Part shown: in pieces, positions 35,531 through 44,774 of the stretch
How positions within the stretch are numbered: the stretch's first letter is position 1
How the letters are laid out: each line of letters opens with the position of its first letter
Translations under genes and position numbers: made by a program
Notes under the pieces: model-generated
Seen by the model: the letters and a program-made list of their open reading frames with translations, nothing else
Database searches by the model: none
What the model was told of the DNA's origin: nothing
Source: Gemmataceae bacterium
GTDB lineage: Bacteria > Planctomycetota > Planctomycetia > Gemmatales > Gemmataceae
DNA length: 64,000 bases
Reading direction: 5' to 3'
Assembly: GCA_019636445.1 (NCBI GenBank)
Contig: JAHBXO010000020.1
Location: forward strand, 24,407 to 88,406

Positions 35531-37036
35531 ATGCCGGTACCCGGGACTGTCACCGATTATCTGGACTGTATCCGCAAAAGCGGACTGGTGCCGGAGGACC
35601 GCCTCAATGCGGAACTCGACCGCCAGCGACTGGAGCGGGTTCACCATGACGATCTCGATGGGTTCGCAACCTCGCTGATCGATGCCGGTCTCCTCACGAA
35701 GTTCCAGACGAAGCAGCTCAAACTGGGCCGTTACAAGCGGTTCATGGTCGCGGGCAAATACAAACTGCTGGAACTGATCGGCGTCGGCGGCATGGGGGCC
35801 GTCTATCTGTGCGAACACGTCTTCATGAAGCGCGTCGTCGCCGTGAAGGTGCTGCCGCTCGAAAAACTCAGCGACCCCTCGAATCTCGAACGCTTTTACC
35901 GCGAGGCGCGCGCCGTTGCCGCACTCGACCACCCGAACATCGTCCGCGCGCACGACATCGACAAGGCCGACAGCCTACACTTCCTAGTGATGGAGTATGT
36001 GGACGGTGCGAGCATGCAGGAAATCGTCGCCCGCTTCGGCCAAGTCGACTACGTCCGTGCCGCGCACTACGTTGCCCAGTCCGCCGTAGGACTGCACCAC
36101 GCCAACGAACTGGGTATGGTTCACCGGGACATCAAGCCCGGCAACCTGCTGCTCGATCGCTCGGGCGTCATCAAAATCCTCGACATGGGTCTCGCTCGCT
36201 TCTTCAACGACAAGAACGACAACCTGACGGCTAAATACGACGATAAGTGCGTTCTCGGCACCGCCGACTACCTCGCGCCTGAACAAGCGCTTTCCAACGT
36301 CGTCGACATCCGTGCTGACATCTACGCCCTTGGCGGCACTTTCCATTTCATGCTGACGGGTCAATCGCCAGTACCGGAAGGCACCATCGCGCAGAAACTG
36401 GTTTTCCATCAAACCGAAAACCCGAAGCCGGTGACGGAGTTCCGGGATGACGTGCCGCCGGAGTTGCTTGCAGTGTTGGAACGGATGATGAAGAAGGATC
36501 CAAACGAACGCTACCAGACGCCGTTGGAAGTGGCCGAGGCGCTGGCGCCTTGGACATCGGAGGCGATCTCGCCGCCGCCGGATCACGAGATGCCGGACCT
36601 TTGCCCCGCCGTGCTAACCCTTATGGGCCATGCGGATCGGATTCGCGCGTCCGTGATGGCCAATCGGGCGGTCGCGACGGCGACGGGGTATCGTGGGTTG
36701 GGAGGAAACAGTTCCTCGAAGTATCCCACGCGAGGCGGACCGCAAACCCCGAACGGGCAGAACGTGCGGCTGGACGAACCGCTCGGCCAGGGGCAGGTAC
36801 CGACCGCGCGGAACACGCATACGACTCCAATCGCGTCCCCCGCCAGACTCGGTAAAGAAAGCGTCGAATTGATCGGTGCCGGTTCCAAGAACGAGTTGAT
36901 TCGCGATTCGTCGCCGAAGTTGGGAACGCCCGGCCATCGGCCGCAACGCCATCCCGACCGGCCGCTTGTTTTAATCTTCCTCGCGCTGGCTCTCGTGTCC
37001 GTCTTGTCCGCACTCGCCGTCAAATGGTTCTTCTAA
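35531..37036 (+). CDS. Membrane Ser/Thr protein kinase (first of tandem pair)
   Basis: The 501-residue product has a planctomycete-type N-terminal helical module (1-74) and then a Hanks kinase domain (about 77-340): GVGGMGAVYLCEH, VAVKVL with K106, E125 region, MVHRDIKPGN with D200, DMG at 218-220 in place of DFG, GTADYLAPEQ and MLTGQSPVPEG. A low-complexity linker (350-475) follows and a single C-terminal membrane helix ends the protein (about 478-501, LVLIFLALALVSVLSALAVKW). The start at 35531 is preceded by the divergent oxidoreductase leader; longer in-frame upstream sequence is not kinase-like. It is the paralogue of the next gene and is probably co-expressed with it. Confidence 0.93.
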   Translation: MPVPGTVTDYLDCIRKSGLVPEDRLNAELDRQRLERVHHDDLDGFATSLIDAGLLTKFQTKQLKLGRYKRFMVAGKYKLLELIGVGGMGAVYLCEHVFMKRVVAVKVLPLEKLSDPSNLERFYREARAVAALDHPNIVRAHDIDKADSLHFLVMEYVDGASMQEIVARFGQVDYVRAAHYVAQSAVGLHHANELGMVHRDIKPGNLLLDRSGVIKILDMGLARFFNDKNDNLTAKYDDKCVLGTADYLAPEQALSNVVDIRADIYALGGTFHFMLTGQSPVPEGTIAQKLVFHQTENPKPVTEFRDDVPPELLAVLERMMKKDPNERYQTPLEVAEALAPWTSEAISPPPDHEMPDLCPAVLTLMGHADRIRASVMANRAVATATGYRGLGGNSSSKYPTRGGPQTPNGQNVRLDEPLGQGQVPTARNTHTTPIASPARLGKESVELIGAGSKNELIRDSSPKLGTPGHRPQRHPDRPLVLIFLALALVSVLSALAVKWFF

Positions 37037-37208
37037 GACCAACGGATTCCGGCAAAGCCGCAAAACCGTCGGCACCCGAAAAAAATCCGCATTCTCCCGA
37101 CGTTTCCGGTCGTCGTTTCATCGCGCGTTAACCTATACTTACGCGATGTTGCCGGGACTCGACCGGCCTCCCTTTCAGCAACGACTGCGCGATCCCGGAG
37201 TGTAGGCG

Positions 37209-39815
37209 ATGCCCGCACCGGCTACCGTTGACGAATTCCTCGAACTCGTCCGGAAAAGCGGCGTCGTCGACGAAGCGAAGCTCAATACCTACCTCGATAA
37301 GCAGAAGCTGCAAGGAGCCTTTCCGACGGAACCCGGCAAATGCGCCGGCAAGTTCGTCCGTGACGCCGTGCTCACGTACTTCCAGGCCGAACAACTCCTC
37401 CAAGGGAAGTGGAAACGCTTTACCATCGGCAAATACAAGGTGCTGGAAAAGCTCGGCGTTGGCGGCATGGGCCAGGTGTTCCTTTGTGAACACAAGCTCA
37501 TGCGCCGCCGCGTCGCGGTGAAGGTTCTCCCGGCGGCGAAAGGACAGGACGACGCCTCGCGTGAGCGGTTCTATCAGGAAGCGCGTGCCGTCGCCGCGCT
37601 GGACCACCCGAATATTGTCCGCGCCTACGACATCGACCACGACGAAGGCCTGCATTTCCTGGTGATGGAGTTCGTCGACGGCGTCAATTTGCAAGACCTC
37701 GTCAAGCGTGCCGGACCACTCGATCCCATCCGCGCCTGCCACTACATCTACGGTTCCGCCGTCGGCCTCCAGTATGCCAGCGAAACCGGCATCGTCCACC
37801 GCGACATCAAGCCGGGAAATATCCTCATCGACCGCTCTGGCGTCGTGAAGATCCTCGACATGGGCCTGGCCCGTTTCTTCAACGACGAGGACGACTCGCT
37901 CACGAAAAAGTACGACGAGAACGTGCTCGGCACGGCCGACTACCTGGCACCCGAGCAGGCCGTCGACAGCCACACCGTCACGATCCGCGCCGACCTCTAT
38001 TCCCTTGGGGGCACGTTCTATTTCCTCCTCACTGGGCAACCTCCGTTCCCGGAAGGATCCGTCGCCCAAAAACTCCTCTGGCATCAGACGCGTGACCCGA
38101 AACCGATCGGTCAGGTCCGACCGGAAGTCCCGGCGGAGATTATCGCGATCGTCGAAAAGCTCATGAAGAAGAACCCGGACGATCGCTATCAGTCGCCAAG
38201 CGAGTTGATGGCGGTACTCCAGGACTTCGTCCAAGTGCCGATCCCACCACCGACCGATAAGGAATTGCCGCCGCTTTCCCCGGCCGCCGCCGGGACCACG
38301 TCCACCGCGAACCGCGTGCCGAGCGGAGTGATGCTTTCCGGCGGAAGCCCGGCTTCGTCGACGCAATCGAGCTTCGAGGTGCGCGTGTTGGCCAACGGGG
38401 CGTCCGGCGTGCCCGGAAGTTCGACGCACGATCGCGCCGCGACCGCCGTGGCCACCCTGCCCGCTTCTCAGGCCGCGGATGTTCAGGTTGGTGTCTGGGC
38501 CACGCTCGACGGCGATACCGCCCCACGCGACTCGAACGAGACGGCCCGCACCGAACGGCCGGACAGCAAGAAAGGCACGAAGGCTCCGGCCGTGCCACCT
38601 GGGCGAAAAAGCCGCAAAAAACTCTTCATCGGAGCAGGGATCGCACTCGGCGTTGCCGCACTCGCCGCCGGGGTATATGTCCTCCTCTTACCACCTTCGA
38701 CACCGGCCCCCGCACCCGTGCCAGCGCAACTCGACTACAGTCGCGTGTACGTCGGCAAGGGATCCGCCCCAGACGGGTTCGCCACGTTCCCGTCGGTCCG
38801 CGAGGCCGTCAACGCCATCGGCAAACGGCCGGAATTCGAAGAAGCCAAACGCGGCAGCGCACGGCCCACTATTGTCCTCATGGACGAGTCCCATCAGGAA
38901 CTACCGATCGCCCTGACCGCGCCGAACAGCCGGCTCAAGGAATTGATCGTCGAAGCCGCCGATCCCGCCAAACCCGTCGTTTGGAAGACGCCCGCCGGCT
39001 CGAATGTGAAAACGCTTCTCGTCATCCGCAATCTGCCGGGGCTGACCATTCGTAACGTCATATTCGACGCGGAGGGCCAAATGGACTACGGCCTTGTACT
39101 GGCCGGATCGCTGCCCGGCGCGCGTCTGGAAAACGTCGTTGTTCGCGGGGCCAAGGTCGCTGGGATTCGATTCGAAAACGTGTCGGCCGAAGACAAAAAG
39201 CCCTGTGTGCTGAGCAAGCCGACCGTCATCGTCAGCGGGGAGGCGCTCGCGGCGCTGCATTTCACCTTGCCCGAACGTAGCGACGTCGGCGCCGGACGCA
39301 ACTCCTTCATCAAAATCGAATCCGGCCGCTTCGAAGGCCCCGCCGCTGCCGCCGCCTTGATCGACACCGCCCTTGTCTCGGTCGAGTTCGTGAACAACCG
39401 CTTCTATCATTTCCAATCCGGCCTTGCGGTCCGACAGCCGACTACCCTTCCGTGGAAGCTGACGGTGCGAAACAACACGTTTCACTCGATCACCGGCAAC
39501 GCGTTCCACGCCGCCGAGTTCGACCTGCCGGTCGCATCGGACGTTTCACTCTCGCGGAACTACTTCGCCAACGTGAAGGGGATCGCATTTGTGAAGAATT
39601 TCGCCAGCTTGCCGAACTTCAAATCGACCGAAAACTTCCGCGACCCCCAAAGCGGTGACGGGAACATTGCGACCAAGGCAACGCCGATCGACAATTACAC
39701 GATGCCCGCCCCATCCAAGGAGGCCGATAACGCGACGTTCCTCCGTTACACCAAGTCGTCACCGCTCGCCACGGCCGGCCCCAACAAGACTCCCGTCGGC
39801 GCACCGCCCGACTGA
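37209..39815 (+). CDS. Ser/Thr protein kinase with extracytoplasmic beta-helix-like region
   Basis: The 868-residue product repeats the layout of the preceding kinase: an N-terminal module (1-73), kinase domain (about 74-340: GVGGMGQVFLCEH, K105, HRDIKPGN with D199, DMG at 217-219, GTADYLAPEQ), a linker and a membrane helix (471-494). Unlike its neighbour it then has about 370 extra residues outside the membrane. These read as right-handed beta-helix coils: LLVIRNLPGLTIRNVIFDAEGQ, ARLENVVVRGAKVAGIRFENVSA, VEFVNNRFYHFQSGLAVRQ and LTVRNNTFHSITGNAFHAAEF. That suggests a receptor kinase sensing a polysaccharide. A TATACT -10-like hexamer lies at 37134-37139. Its stop codon is one base from the convergent gene. 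Confidence 0.93.
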   Translation: MPAPATVDEFLELVRKSGVVDEAKLNTYLDKQKLQGAFPTEPGKCAGKFVRDAVLTYFQAEQLLQGKWKRFTIGKYKVLEKLGVGGMGQVFLCEHKLMRRRVAVKVLPAAKGQDDASRERFYQEARAVAALDHPNIVRAYDIDHDEGLHFLVMEFVDGVNLQDLVKRAGPLDPIRACHYIYGSAVGLQYASETGIVHRDIKPGNILIDRSGVVKILDMGLARFFNDEDDSLTKKYDENVLGTADYLAPEQAVDSHTVTIRADLYSLGGTFYFLLTGQPPFPEGSVAQKLLWHQTRDPKPIGQVRPEVPAEIIAIVEKLMKKNPDDRYQSPSELMAVLQDFVQVPIPPPTDKELPPLSPAAAGTTSTANRVPSGVMLSGGSPASSTQSSFEVRVLANGASGVPGSSTHDRAATAVATLPASQAADVQVGVWATLDGDTAPRDSNETARTERPDSKKGTKAPAVPPGRKSRKKLFIGAGIALGVAALAAGVYVLLLPPSTPAPAPVPAQLDYSRVYVGKGSAPDGFATFPSVREAVNAIGKRPEFEEAKRGSARPTIVLMDESHQELPIALTAPNSRLKELIVEAADPAKPVVWKTPAGSNVKTLLVIRNLPGLTIRNVIFDAEGQMDYGLVLAGSLPGARLENVVVRGAKVAGIRFENVSAEDKKPCVLSKPTVIVSGEALAALHFTLPERSDVGAGRNSFIKIESGRFEGPAAAAALIDTALVSVEFVNNRFYHFQSGLAVRQPTTLPWKLTVRNNTFHSITGNAFHAAEFDLPVASDVSLSRNYFANVKGIAFVKNFASLPNFKSTENFRDPQSGDGNIATKATPIDNYTMPAPSKEADNATFLRYTKSSPLATAGPNKTPVGAPPD

Positions 39816-39816
39816 T

Positions 39817-40488
39817 TCACCGTAATTTGCTCCAGCCTGCGATGGTCAGACCAAAGCCGAAATCCGCCTTCCCGTCCGGCGAGAGAACCGTCCGGGGTAC
39901 GTTCAGCGTCCACACGTGTGACCCTCGATCTTGTATCTTCACCTCCTTCGCCTTGCCGTCGCCCGGATAGAGCAGCAGTACACCGGGGTGTTCCCCACCC
40001 GTAGACGAGAAGCTGAGCTTGTAGAGCGTCTTCGGTTCCATCTCGTCCGCAGTCGTGTCTTTGTCGGCCGGCACGAGCAAGGCAAACTCGGTATGCGGCG
40101 CGGAATCCTTGTGGTCGCCGTTGTCCGGTTGGTATGCGAGCCGCAGGGTGTAGACGCCGGCCGCGATCTCCTGTTTGCGAAAGTCGATGAACGCACGTTC
40201 GAATTTCACCGCGCCGAGCACGCACGTCTCGGTCACTTCTTGAAACGTGATGCCGTTCTTGATCTGCTGCGCCGTCGCCTTGCCGGGCAGTTCGGCGCGG
40301 AACCAGAACCGCGCGAACGCGCCGGCGCCGTCGGAGACTGCCTCGCATTCCTTCGGCAACAGCTTGCGGATGCCGTCCGCCAGTTCCGCAGGCGGATCGA
40401 CCGCCTCGCGCTTCACTGCGTACTTCTCGGCGGCGAGCGAGAGGGAACTCAGCCCGACGAGCGCAATCGTCAACGCGTACGATTTCAT
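39817..40488 (-). CDS. Exported protein of unknown function, last gene of the argC operon
   Basis: The 223-residue product has a signal peptide (MKSYALTIALVGLSSLSLAAE) and a beta-rich mature domain: FARFWFRAELPGKA, ETCVLGAVKFERAFIDFRKQ, AAGVYTLRLAYQPDNGDHKD and KADFGFGLTIAGWSKL near the end. I recognise no named family. Its start overlaps the stop of the TIGR02996/LRR gene by 4 bp (ATGA), making it the distal member of the argC transcript. A role linked to arginine synthesis is not evident. Confidence 0.75.
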   Translation of the reverse strand: MKSYALTIALVGLSSLSLAAEKYAVKREAVDPPAELADGIRKLLPKECEAVSDGAGAFARFWFRAELPGKATAQQIKNGITFQEVTETCVLGAVKFERAFIDFRKQEIAAGVYTLRLAYQPDNGDHKDSAPHTEFALLVPADKDTTADEMEPKTLYKLSFSSTGGEHPGVLLLYPGDGKAKEVKIQDRGSHVWTLNVPRTVLSPDGKADFGFGLTIAGWSKLR

Positions 40489-41567
40489 GCCGCCTCCTCG
40501 TCTTCAAGTAGTATCTGGTTCGCGGTATCGGAATTCTTCAGAATCCGACGGACTTGCGGACCGATCCGACAGCCACGCAAATCGATGATGCATCCGGCCT
40601 GCAAGCGATCCCATCGCCGGATCGCGATCCCGTCGGGCGTTATCGCGTTCCCGCGAAAAACCAAGGATTGCAAGCGGGGCAATCGAGACGAATCGATCAG
40701 TGCTTCGACCCATTCCGCCGTGCGCTCGCCGATCCCGTTCCGAGATACGTCGAGTTTGACAAGCGATTCCCCCGTCGGCGATTGGATCAGCGAAAGAAAC
40801 CCGTCGTCGCCAAGTCGCTGGTTGTCCAAAATGAGCGAGCGCAACCGGAGCGTCGTCGATCGCGCGAACGCCGCAACGCCGTCGAGGCCGATGCGGTATT
40901 CTTCGTCCACGTCGTCGGACGCAAGCACCAACTCGCTCAATCCCGAAAATCCCTTCGCGATATGTCCAAGGCCTTCGTTGCCGAGGGGATTGCCGCTCAA
41001 GTCAAGACGTTCGAGCTTCGGCAGGTACGGCGCGAGTTCCACCAGGATGGCGACGTAGTCCGACCAGAGCCGGTTGTTCCGCAGACCGAGCGAGCGCAAA
41101 CTCGGGAACGCGCCGGGCCGGAACCACTCGCGCATCCGCGGTCCCATGCCGTCGTTGAGGATATCGAGGGACCGTAGCCGCGAAAGCCAACCGACCCGAA
41201 CCAGAGCGGATGTCCGGCCAGCGGCAACGCTCAGCCGCAACCCGACGACCGGCGCGGCCGTTTCGATCTCCGCTTCGTGTTTTAGGAAATCGTCGGCGGA
41301 AATGTGCAAGTACTCGACGAACCCGCGTCGGAACACCTGGCTGCCGGGGATTCCGGGGATGAGCCAGCGTTTGCGGTTCCGCTCCAGCAGTTCCCTTGTT
41401 CGAGGGGAACCGGGCATCTGGGTTTGAGCCTCGGCGATTTGCAGGCGGATGAACTCCGCGCGGTCGGCGTCGCCGTGCTCCTCCAGCCAGTCGGCAAAGA
41501 CCAGCCGCGGCACGTCGTCGTCGGGCGCGTCGATGATGGTCGCCAGAAAGCGGTCGGCGTCGGTCAT
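40485..41567 (-). CDS. TIGR02996-domain leucine-rich-repeat protein
   Basis: The 360-residue product starts with the TIGR02996 repeat-companion domain (about 2-45: DRFLATIIDAPDDDVPRLVFADWLEEHG, shown here as key words LATIIDAPDDD and RLVFADWLEEHGD), a module best known from Gemmata. The rest is leucine-rich repeats: LRSLGLRNNRLW, LPKLERLDLSGNPLGNEGLGHIA, LSELVLASDDVDEEYR, LRLRSLILDNQRLGDDGFLSLI and LVKLDVSRNGIGERTAEWV. There is no signal peptide, so it is cytoplasmic and probably a binding protein. It sits 3 bp after a second TIGR02996 gene and overlaps the distal exported-protein gene by 4 bp. Confidence 0.9.
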   Translation of the reverse strand: MTDADRFLATIIDAPDDDVPRLVFADWLEEHGDADRAEFIRLQIAEAQTQMPGSPRTRELLERNRKRWLIPGIPGSQVFRRGFVEYLHISADDFLKHEAEIETAAPVVGLRLSVAAGRTSALVRVGWLSRLRSLDILNDGMGPRMREWFRPGAFPSLRSLGLRNNRLWSDYVAILVELAPYLPKLERLDLSGNPLGNEGLGHIAKGFSGLSELVLASDDVDEEYRIGLDGVAAFARSTTLRLRSLILDNQRLGDDGFLSLIQSPTGESLVKLDVSRNGIGERTAEWVEALIDSSRLPRLQSLVFRGNAITPDGIAIRRWDRLQAGCIIDLRGCRIGPQVRRILKNSDTANQILLEDEEAA

Positions 41568-41570
41568 GGA

Positions 41571-42353
41571 TCAACTCACCGCGTCCTCTCCGAAGCGATC
41601 GACGAGCAGTTGCCAGACGCGTCCGCGGAAATTGTTCCCCTCGGCGATCGTGAGTTGACGGAGGTTTTCCAGGTACGGGGAACGCGCGAGAGCACGGAGG
41701 GCGTCGTTGCCCAATTGGTTGTTTCGCAGGTCGAGCAACGTCAGTCGTCTGGCAAAACGATGTCGCGCGAGCGCTTCGACTCCAGCGGTCGTTATGATCG
41801 GCACGATCCGCGTCTCCAGGGCGATCTCCTCGGTGACGCTTCCCGATGCGTCGGTCGCGGCCCCGACGACCGGAACCTGATCGCCGGGCGCATGCAACTC
41901 GATGACCTTACGGAATGCCGGTGTCTGTTCGATCGCATCGAACGGCACCGCGTCGACGATGCGACAGCCAGACCCTCGCAAGAGGAGGATCGTGGAACGG
42001 AACCACCACGGAGACCGGGCAGCTTTCCATCGCAATTCGTGCGAGTCGTGCAGCCAGCCCGTTGCGAGATCAATGAACCCGAAGTTCGGTTCGGCGATCG
42101 GCCATCGAACAACACCTATGATCCCGTTCAGAATTGAAACATGTTCCGCCTGAAATCGTTCACTGTCGGCTTTCAAATGGCCGCTTCGAACTCCTGTGGC
42201 ACGAAACCAATCGATCGACAGCCGGATCGCCTTCGCCGCGATCTCCTCGCCGCGCTCCTCCAGCCAGTCGGCGTAGACGAGGCGCGGCGCGTCGTCGTCG
42301 GGCGAATCGAAGATCGCCCGTAAGAACGCTTCTCGCTCGTCGAGTTCCGTCAT
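41571..42353 (-). CDS. TIGR02996-domain protein
   Basis: The 260-residue product begins with EREAFLRAIFDSPDDDAPRL and YADWLEERGEE, the TIGR02996 signature. The rest carries one clear leucine-rich repeat near the end (LTLLDLRNNQLGNDALRAL, LENLRQLTIAEGN). The middle (about 60-190) is less repetitive. It is probably a paralogue of the next gene that has lost repeats. Its start overlaps the argC stop by 4 bp (ATGA), so the two are translationally coupled. Confidence 0.85.
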   Translation of the reverse strand: MTELDEREAFLRAIFDSPDDDAPRLVYADWLEERGEEIAAKAIRLSIDWFRATGVRSGHLKADSERFQAEHVSILNGIIGVVRWPIAEPNFGFIDLATGWLHDSHELRWKAARSPWWFRSTILLLRGSGCRIVDAVPFDAIEQTPAFRKVIELHAPGDQVPVVGAATDASGSVTEEIALETRIVPIITTAGVEALARHRFARRLTLLDLRNNQLGNDALRALARSPYLENLRQLTIAEGNNFRGRVWQLLVDRFGEDAVS

Positions 42354-43369
42354 GCGAGTGCCGTGGTTTCGTCGAAGCCGTACATCAGGTTGAAGTTCTG
42401 CACCGCCACGCCGCTGGCGCCGCGCACGAGGTTGTCCTCCGCCGCCAGCACGAGCACTCGACCACGCACCATCTTCACGCAGAGGTCCAGATAGTTCGTG
42501 TGGGCCGTATCCTTTGTCGTGGGCAGCGTTTCGCGCACGCGGACGAACGGCTTGCCGCGATAGTACTCGCGATAGAGCTTCACAAGCCGGCCTTCGTCGA
42601 GCACCAGCTTCGGGGTCGCGTAAATCGTGCTAAAGATACCGCGATCCATCGGCATCAGGTGCGGCGTGAAGATCACGTTCACCGGCGCATCGGCGACGAT
42701 GGCGAGTGCCTGTTCGATCTCCGGCGTGTGGCGGTGCGTGCCGATGCCGTAGGCGGACACCGATTCGTTGCATTCAGGGTAATGGAAGGAAAGCTTCGGC
42801 GTACGACCGCCGCCGGAGATGCCGGACTTGCTGTCGACGATGATGGTGTCGAGTTCAATCAGGTTCGCGCGCGCCAGCGGCGCGAGACCGAGGATCGCCG
42901 TCTGTGGGTAACAGCCCGGATTCGCGACGAGCCGGGCAGACTTGATCTCTTCCGAAAACAATTCGGGAAGGCCGTAGACCGCGTGTTCGAGGTTCGCCGT
43001 GTCGTGGTGCGTCTCCTTGTACCACTGTTGGTAAACCGCCGCGTCCTTCAGGCGATAGTCGGCACTGAGATCGACGACTCGCATCCCCAAGTCGAGCAGC
43101 GGCGGAATCGACTCCATGCTCGCGCCGTGCGGCAGGCAGCCGAAGACGCACTCGACTCCCTTCCCTTTCAGTGCGGCCGGATCGAAGTTCTCCATTGGCA
43201 GATCGAAGCGATTCAAGAGAACCGGATGCTCGGCCGAGACCGGCTTGCCGGCGTCCTGCCGCGATGTGACAGCGACGACCTCCGCGCCGGGGTGCCGGAT
43301 GAGGATCTTTAGCAGCTCGACCGCCGTGTAGCCCGACCCGCCGAGGATGGCGCATTTCACTCGATTCAT
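42350..43369 (-). CDS. argC: N-acetyl-gamma-glutamyl-phosphate reductase
   Basis: The 339-residue product is a complete ArgC: the NADP-binding GGSGYTAVELLKIL (10-23), CLPHGASMESIP, VDLSADYRLKD, HAVYGLPELF, VANPGCYPQTAILGLAPL with catalytic C153, DSKSGISGGGR and HRHTPEIEQ. It reduces N-acetyl-glutamyl phosphate in the arginine pathway and acts in the cytoplasm. It heads an operon in which three further genes (two TIGR02996 proteins and an exported protein) follow with overlaps or tiny gaps. No other arginine gene is present in the window. Confidence 0.97.
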   Translation of the reverse strand: MNRVKCAILGGSGYTAVELLKILIRHPGAEVVAVTSRQDAGKPVSAEHPVLLNRFDLPMENFDPAALKGKGVECVFGCLPHGASMESIPPLLDLGMRVVDLSADYRLKDAAVYQQWYKETHHDTANLEHAVYGLPELFSEEIKSARLVANPGCYPQTAILGLAPLARANLIELDTIIVDSKSGISGGGRTPKLSFHYPECNESVSAYGIGTHRHTPEIEQALAIVADAPVNVIFTPHLMPMDRGIFSTIYATPKLVLDEGRLVKLYREYYRGKPFVRVRETLPTTKDTAHTNYLDLCVKMVRGRVLVLAAEDNLVRGASGVAVQNFNLMYGFDETTALA

Positions 43370-43415
43370 CGGTCACCGTTCGTGATTTTCGTGTCTCGAA
43401 TACTATACACGCATC

Positions 43416-44774
43416 ATGCCCGACGAACCGTTCACGATCACCGCGGCCGCCCCGCTCATTCGCTCCGGCGAACTGACTCCGTCGGAGTTGTTGGAACAGT
43501 GCCTGCGGCGCGTGGACGTCTATGAACCGCACGTTAAGGCCTGGGTGTACCTCGACCGCGAACGGGCGCGCCGGGACGCGGCCAAGCTGACGGATGAGGT
43601 GAAGACCAACTATCGCGGCCCGCTGCACGGCATCCCGATTGGCGTGAAGGACATCATCGACGTGTTCGATATGCCGACCGGTTGCGGCTCGAAGCTCTGG
43701 GCGAATAGCTACGCCCGCCGGGACGCGACCGTAGTGGATCGCCTGCGACAGGCCGGCGCGATCATCCTCGGCAAGACGGTGACGACTCCCTACGCGTTCA
43801 CTGACCCGCCGGTGACGCGGAACCCATGGAACCTCGGGCGCACGCCCGGCGGGAGCAGCTCCGGCAGCGCCGCCGCCGTCGCATGCGGGATGTGCCTCGG
43901 CGCGCTCGGCACGCAGACGGGCGGCTCGTTGATCCGGCCGGCGAGCTACTGCGGCGTGTGCAGCCTGAAGCCGACGTGGGGACTCGTCAGTGTGAATGGC
44001 GTCCTCCCACTTGCTCAGAGCCTCGATCATGTCGGTGTCATGGCGAACTGCGTGCGCGATTTGGCACTTGTGTTTCAAACCATCACCGGCGTCGCGGCCG
44101 ATGGGAAGTTCTACCTTGGCAGCGGTTCGATGCCGGTCGATTGCGTTGCGCCCGCGACTGACATCGCCGACGATCAACCCGATTTTACGCCTCTTGGAGG
44201 ATTGTTTCTCGAAGGGACTCAAGACGTAATGGCGGCTTACGACAGGACCGTCGCCACCTTGATCGGCGGCGAATTGCGGCATGAAGCTCGCTACCGTATG
44301 CCGTCGGAATTCGCGGATATACACCGCCATCACCGAACCATCATGGCTATCGAAGCGGCGACGTACCACCGCGAACGCCTCGATTCTCGACCGGACGAAT
44401 ATCCGACGAACATCGGACAACTCATTCGCGACGGCTGGCAATACACTGCGGCCGATTACCGCCGGGCTGAGTTGTACCGGGATTCGCTTCAGGAAATTAC
44501 GAGAAGGCTGCTCGCGGGCAGCTTTTTCCTGACGCCCGCGACAACGGACCTGCCGCCGGGATTGGAAAGCACAGGAGATCCGCGTTTCAATAGCCCCTGG
44601 AGCTTTTTGCACACGCCCACGATCTCCTTGCCGTCCGGTTTTTCGCCTGACGGTCTTCCGATGGCCATCCAGCTTGTCGGTGCATTCATGCTCGATGAAG
44701 ACCTGATTGGCGCTGCGGCTTGGGCCGAACGATGCTTGAACATCCGCCACCGCCTGCCCCCGGTGCCGGCATGA
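43416..44774 (+). CDS. Amidase signature family hydrolase
   Basis: The 452-residue product has the Ser-cisSer-Lys machinery: catalytic Lys K78 in IPIGVKDIIDV, the cis-Ser region PGGSSSGSAAAVA at 144-156, and the nucleophile S171 in GTQTGGSLIRPASYCG. Typical family markers RNPWNLGRTPGG and SLDHVGVMA also appear. It could be a general amidase or a GatA-like protein, but without GatB/GatC neighbours it is more likely a stand-alone amidohydrolase of unknown substrate. It overlaps the pseudouridine synthase gene by ATGA. It diverges from argC with a 46-bp gap. Confidence 0.92.
   Translation: MPDEPFTITAAAPLIRSGELTPSELLEQCLRRVDVYEPHVKAWVYLDRERARRDAAKLTDEVKTNYRGPLHGIPIGVKDIIDVFDMPTGCGSKLWANSYARRDATVVDRLRQAGAIILGKTVTTPYAFTDPPVTRNPWNLGRTPGGSSSGSAAAVACGMCLGALGTQTGGSLIRPASYCGVCSLKPTWGLVSVNGVLPLAQSLDHVGVMANCVRDLALVFQTITGVAADGKFYLGSGSMPVDCVAPATDIADDQPDFTPLGGLFLEGTQDVMAAYDRTVATLIGGELRHEARYRMPSEFADIHRHHRTIMAIEAATYHRERLDSRPDEYPTNIGQLIRDGWQYTAADYRRAELYRDSLQEITRRLLAGSFFLTPATTDLPPGLESTGDPRFNSPWSFLHTPTISLPSGFSPDGLPMAIQLVGAFMLDEDLIGAAAWAERCLNIRHRLPPVPA

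Noticed and set aside
42855..44750. 631-codon minus frame over argC and the amidase
   Set aside because: It overlaps argC in another frame and the amidase antisense; both real genes have catalytic motifs.
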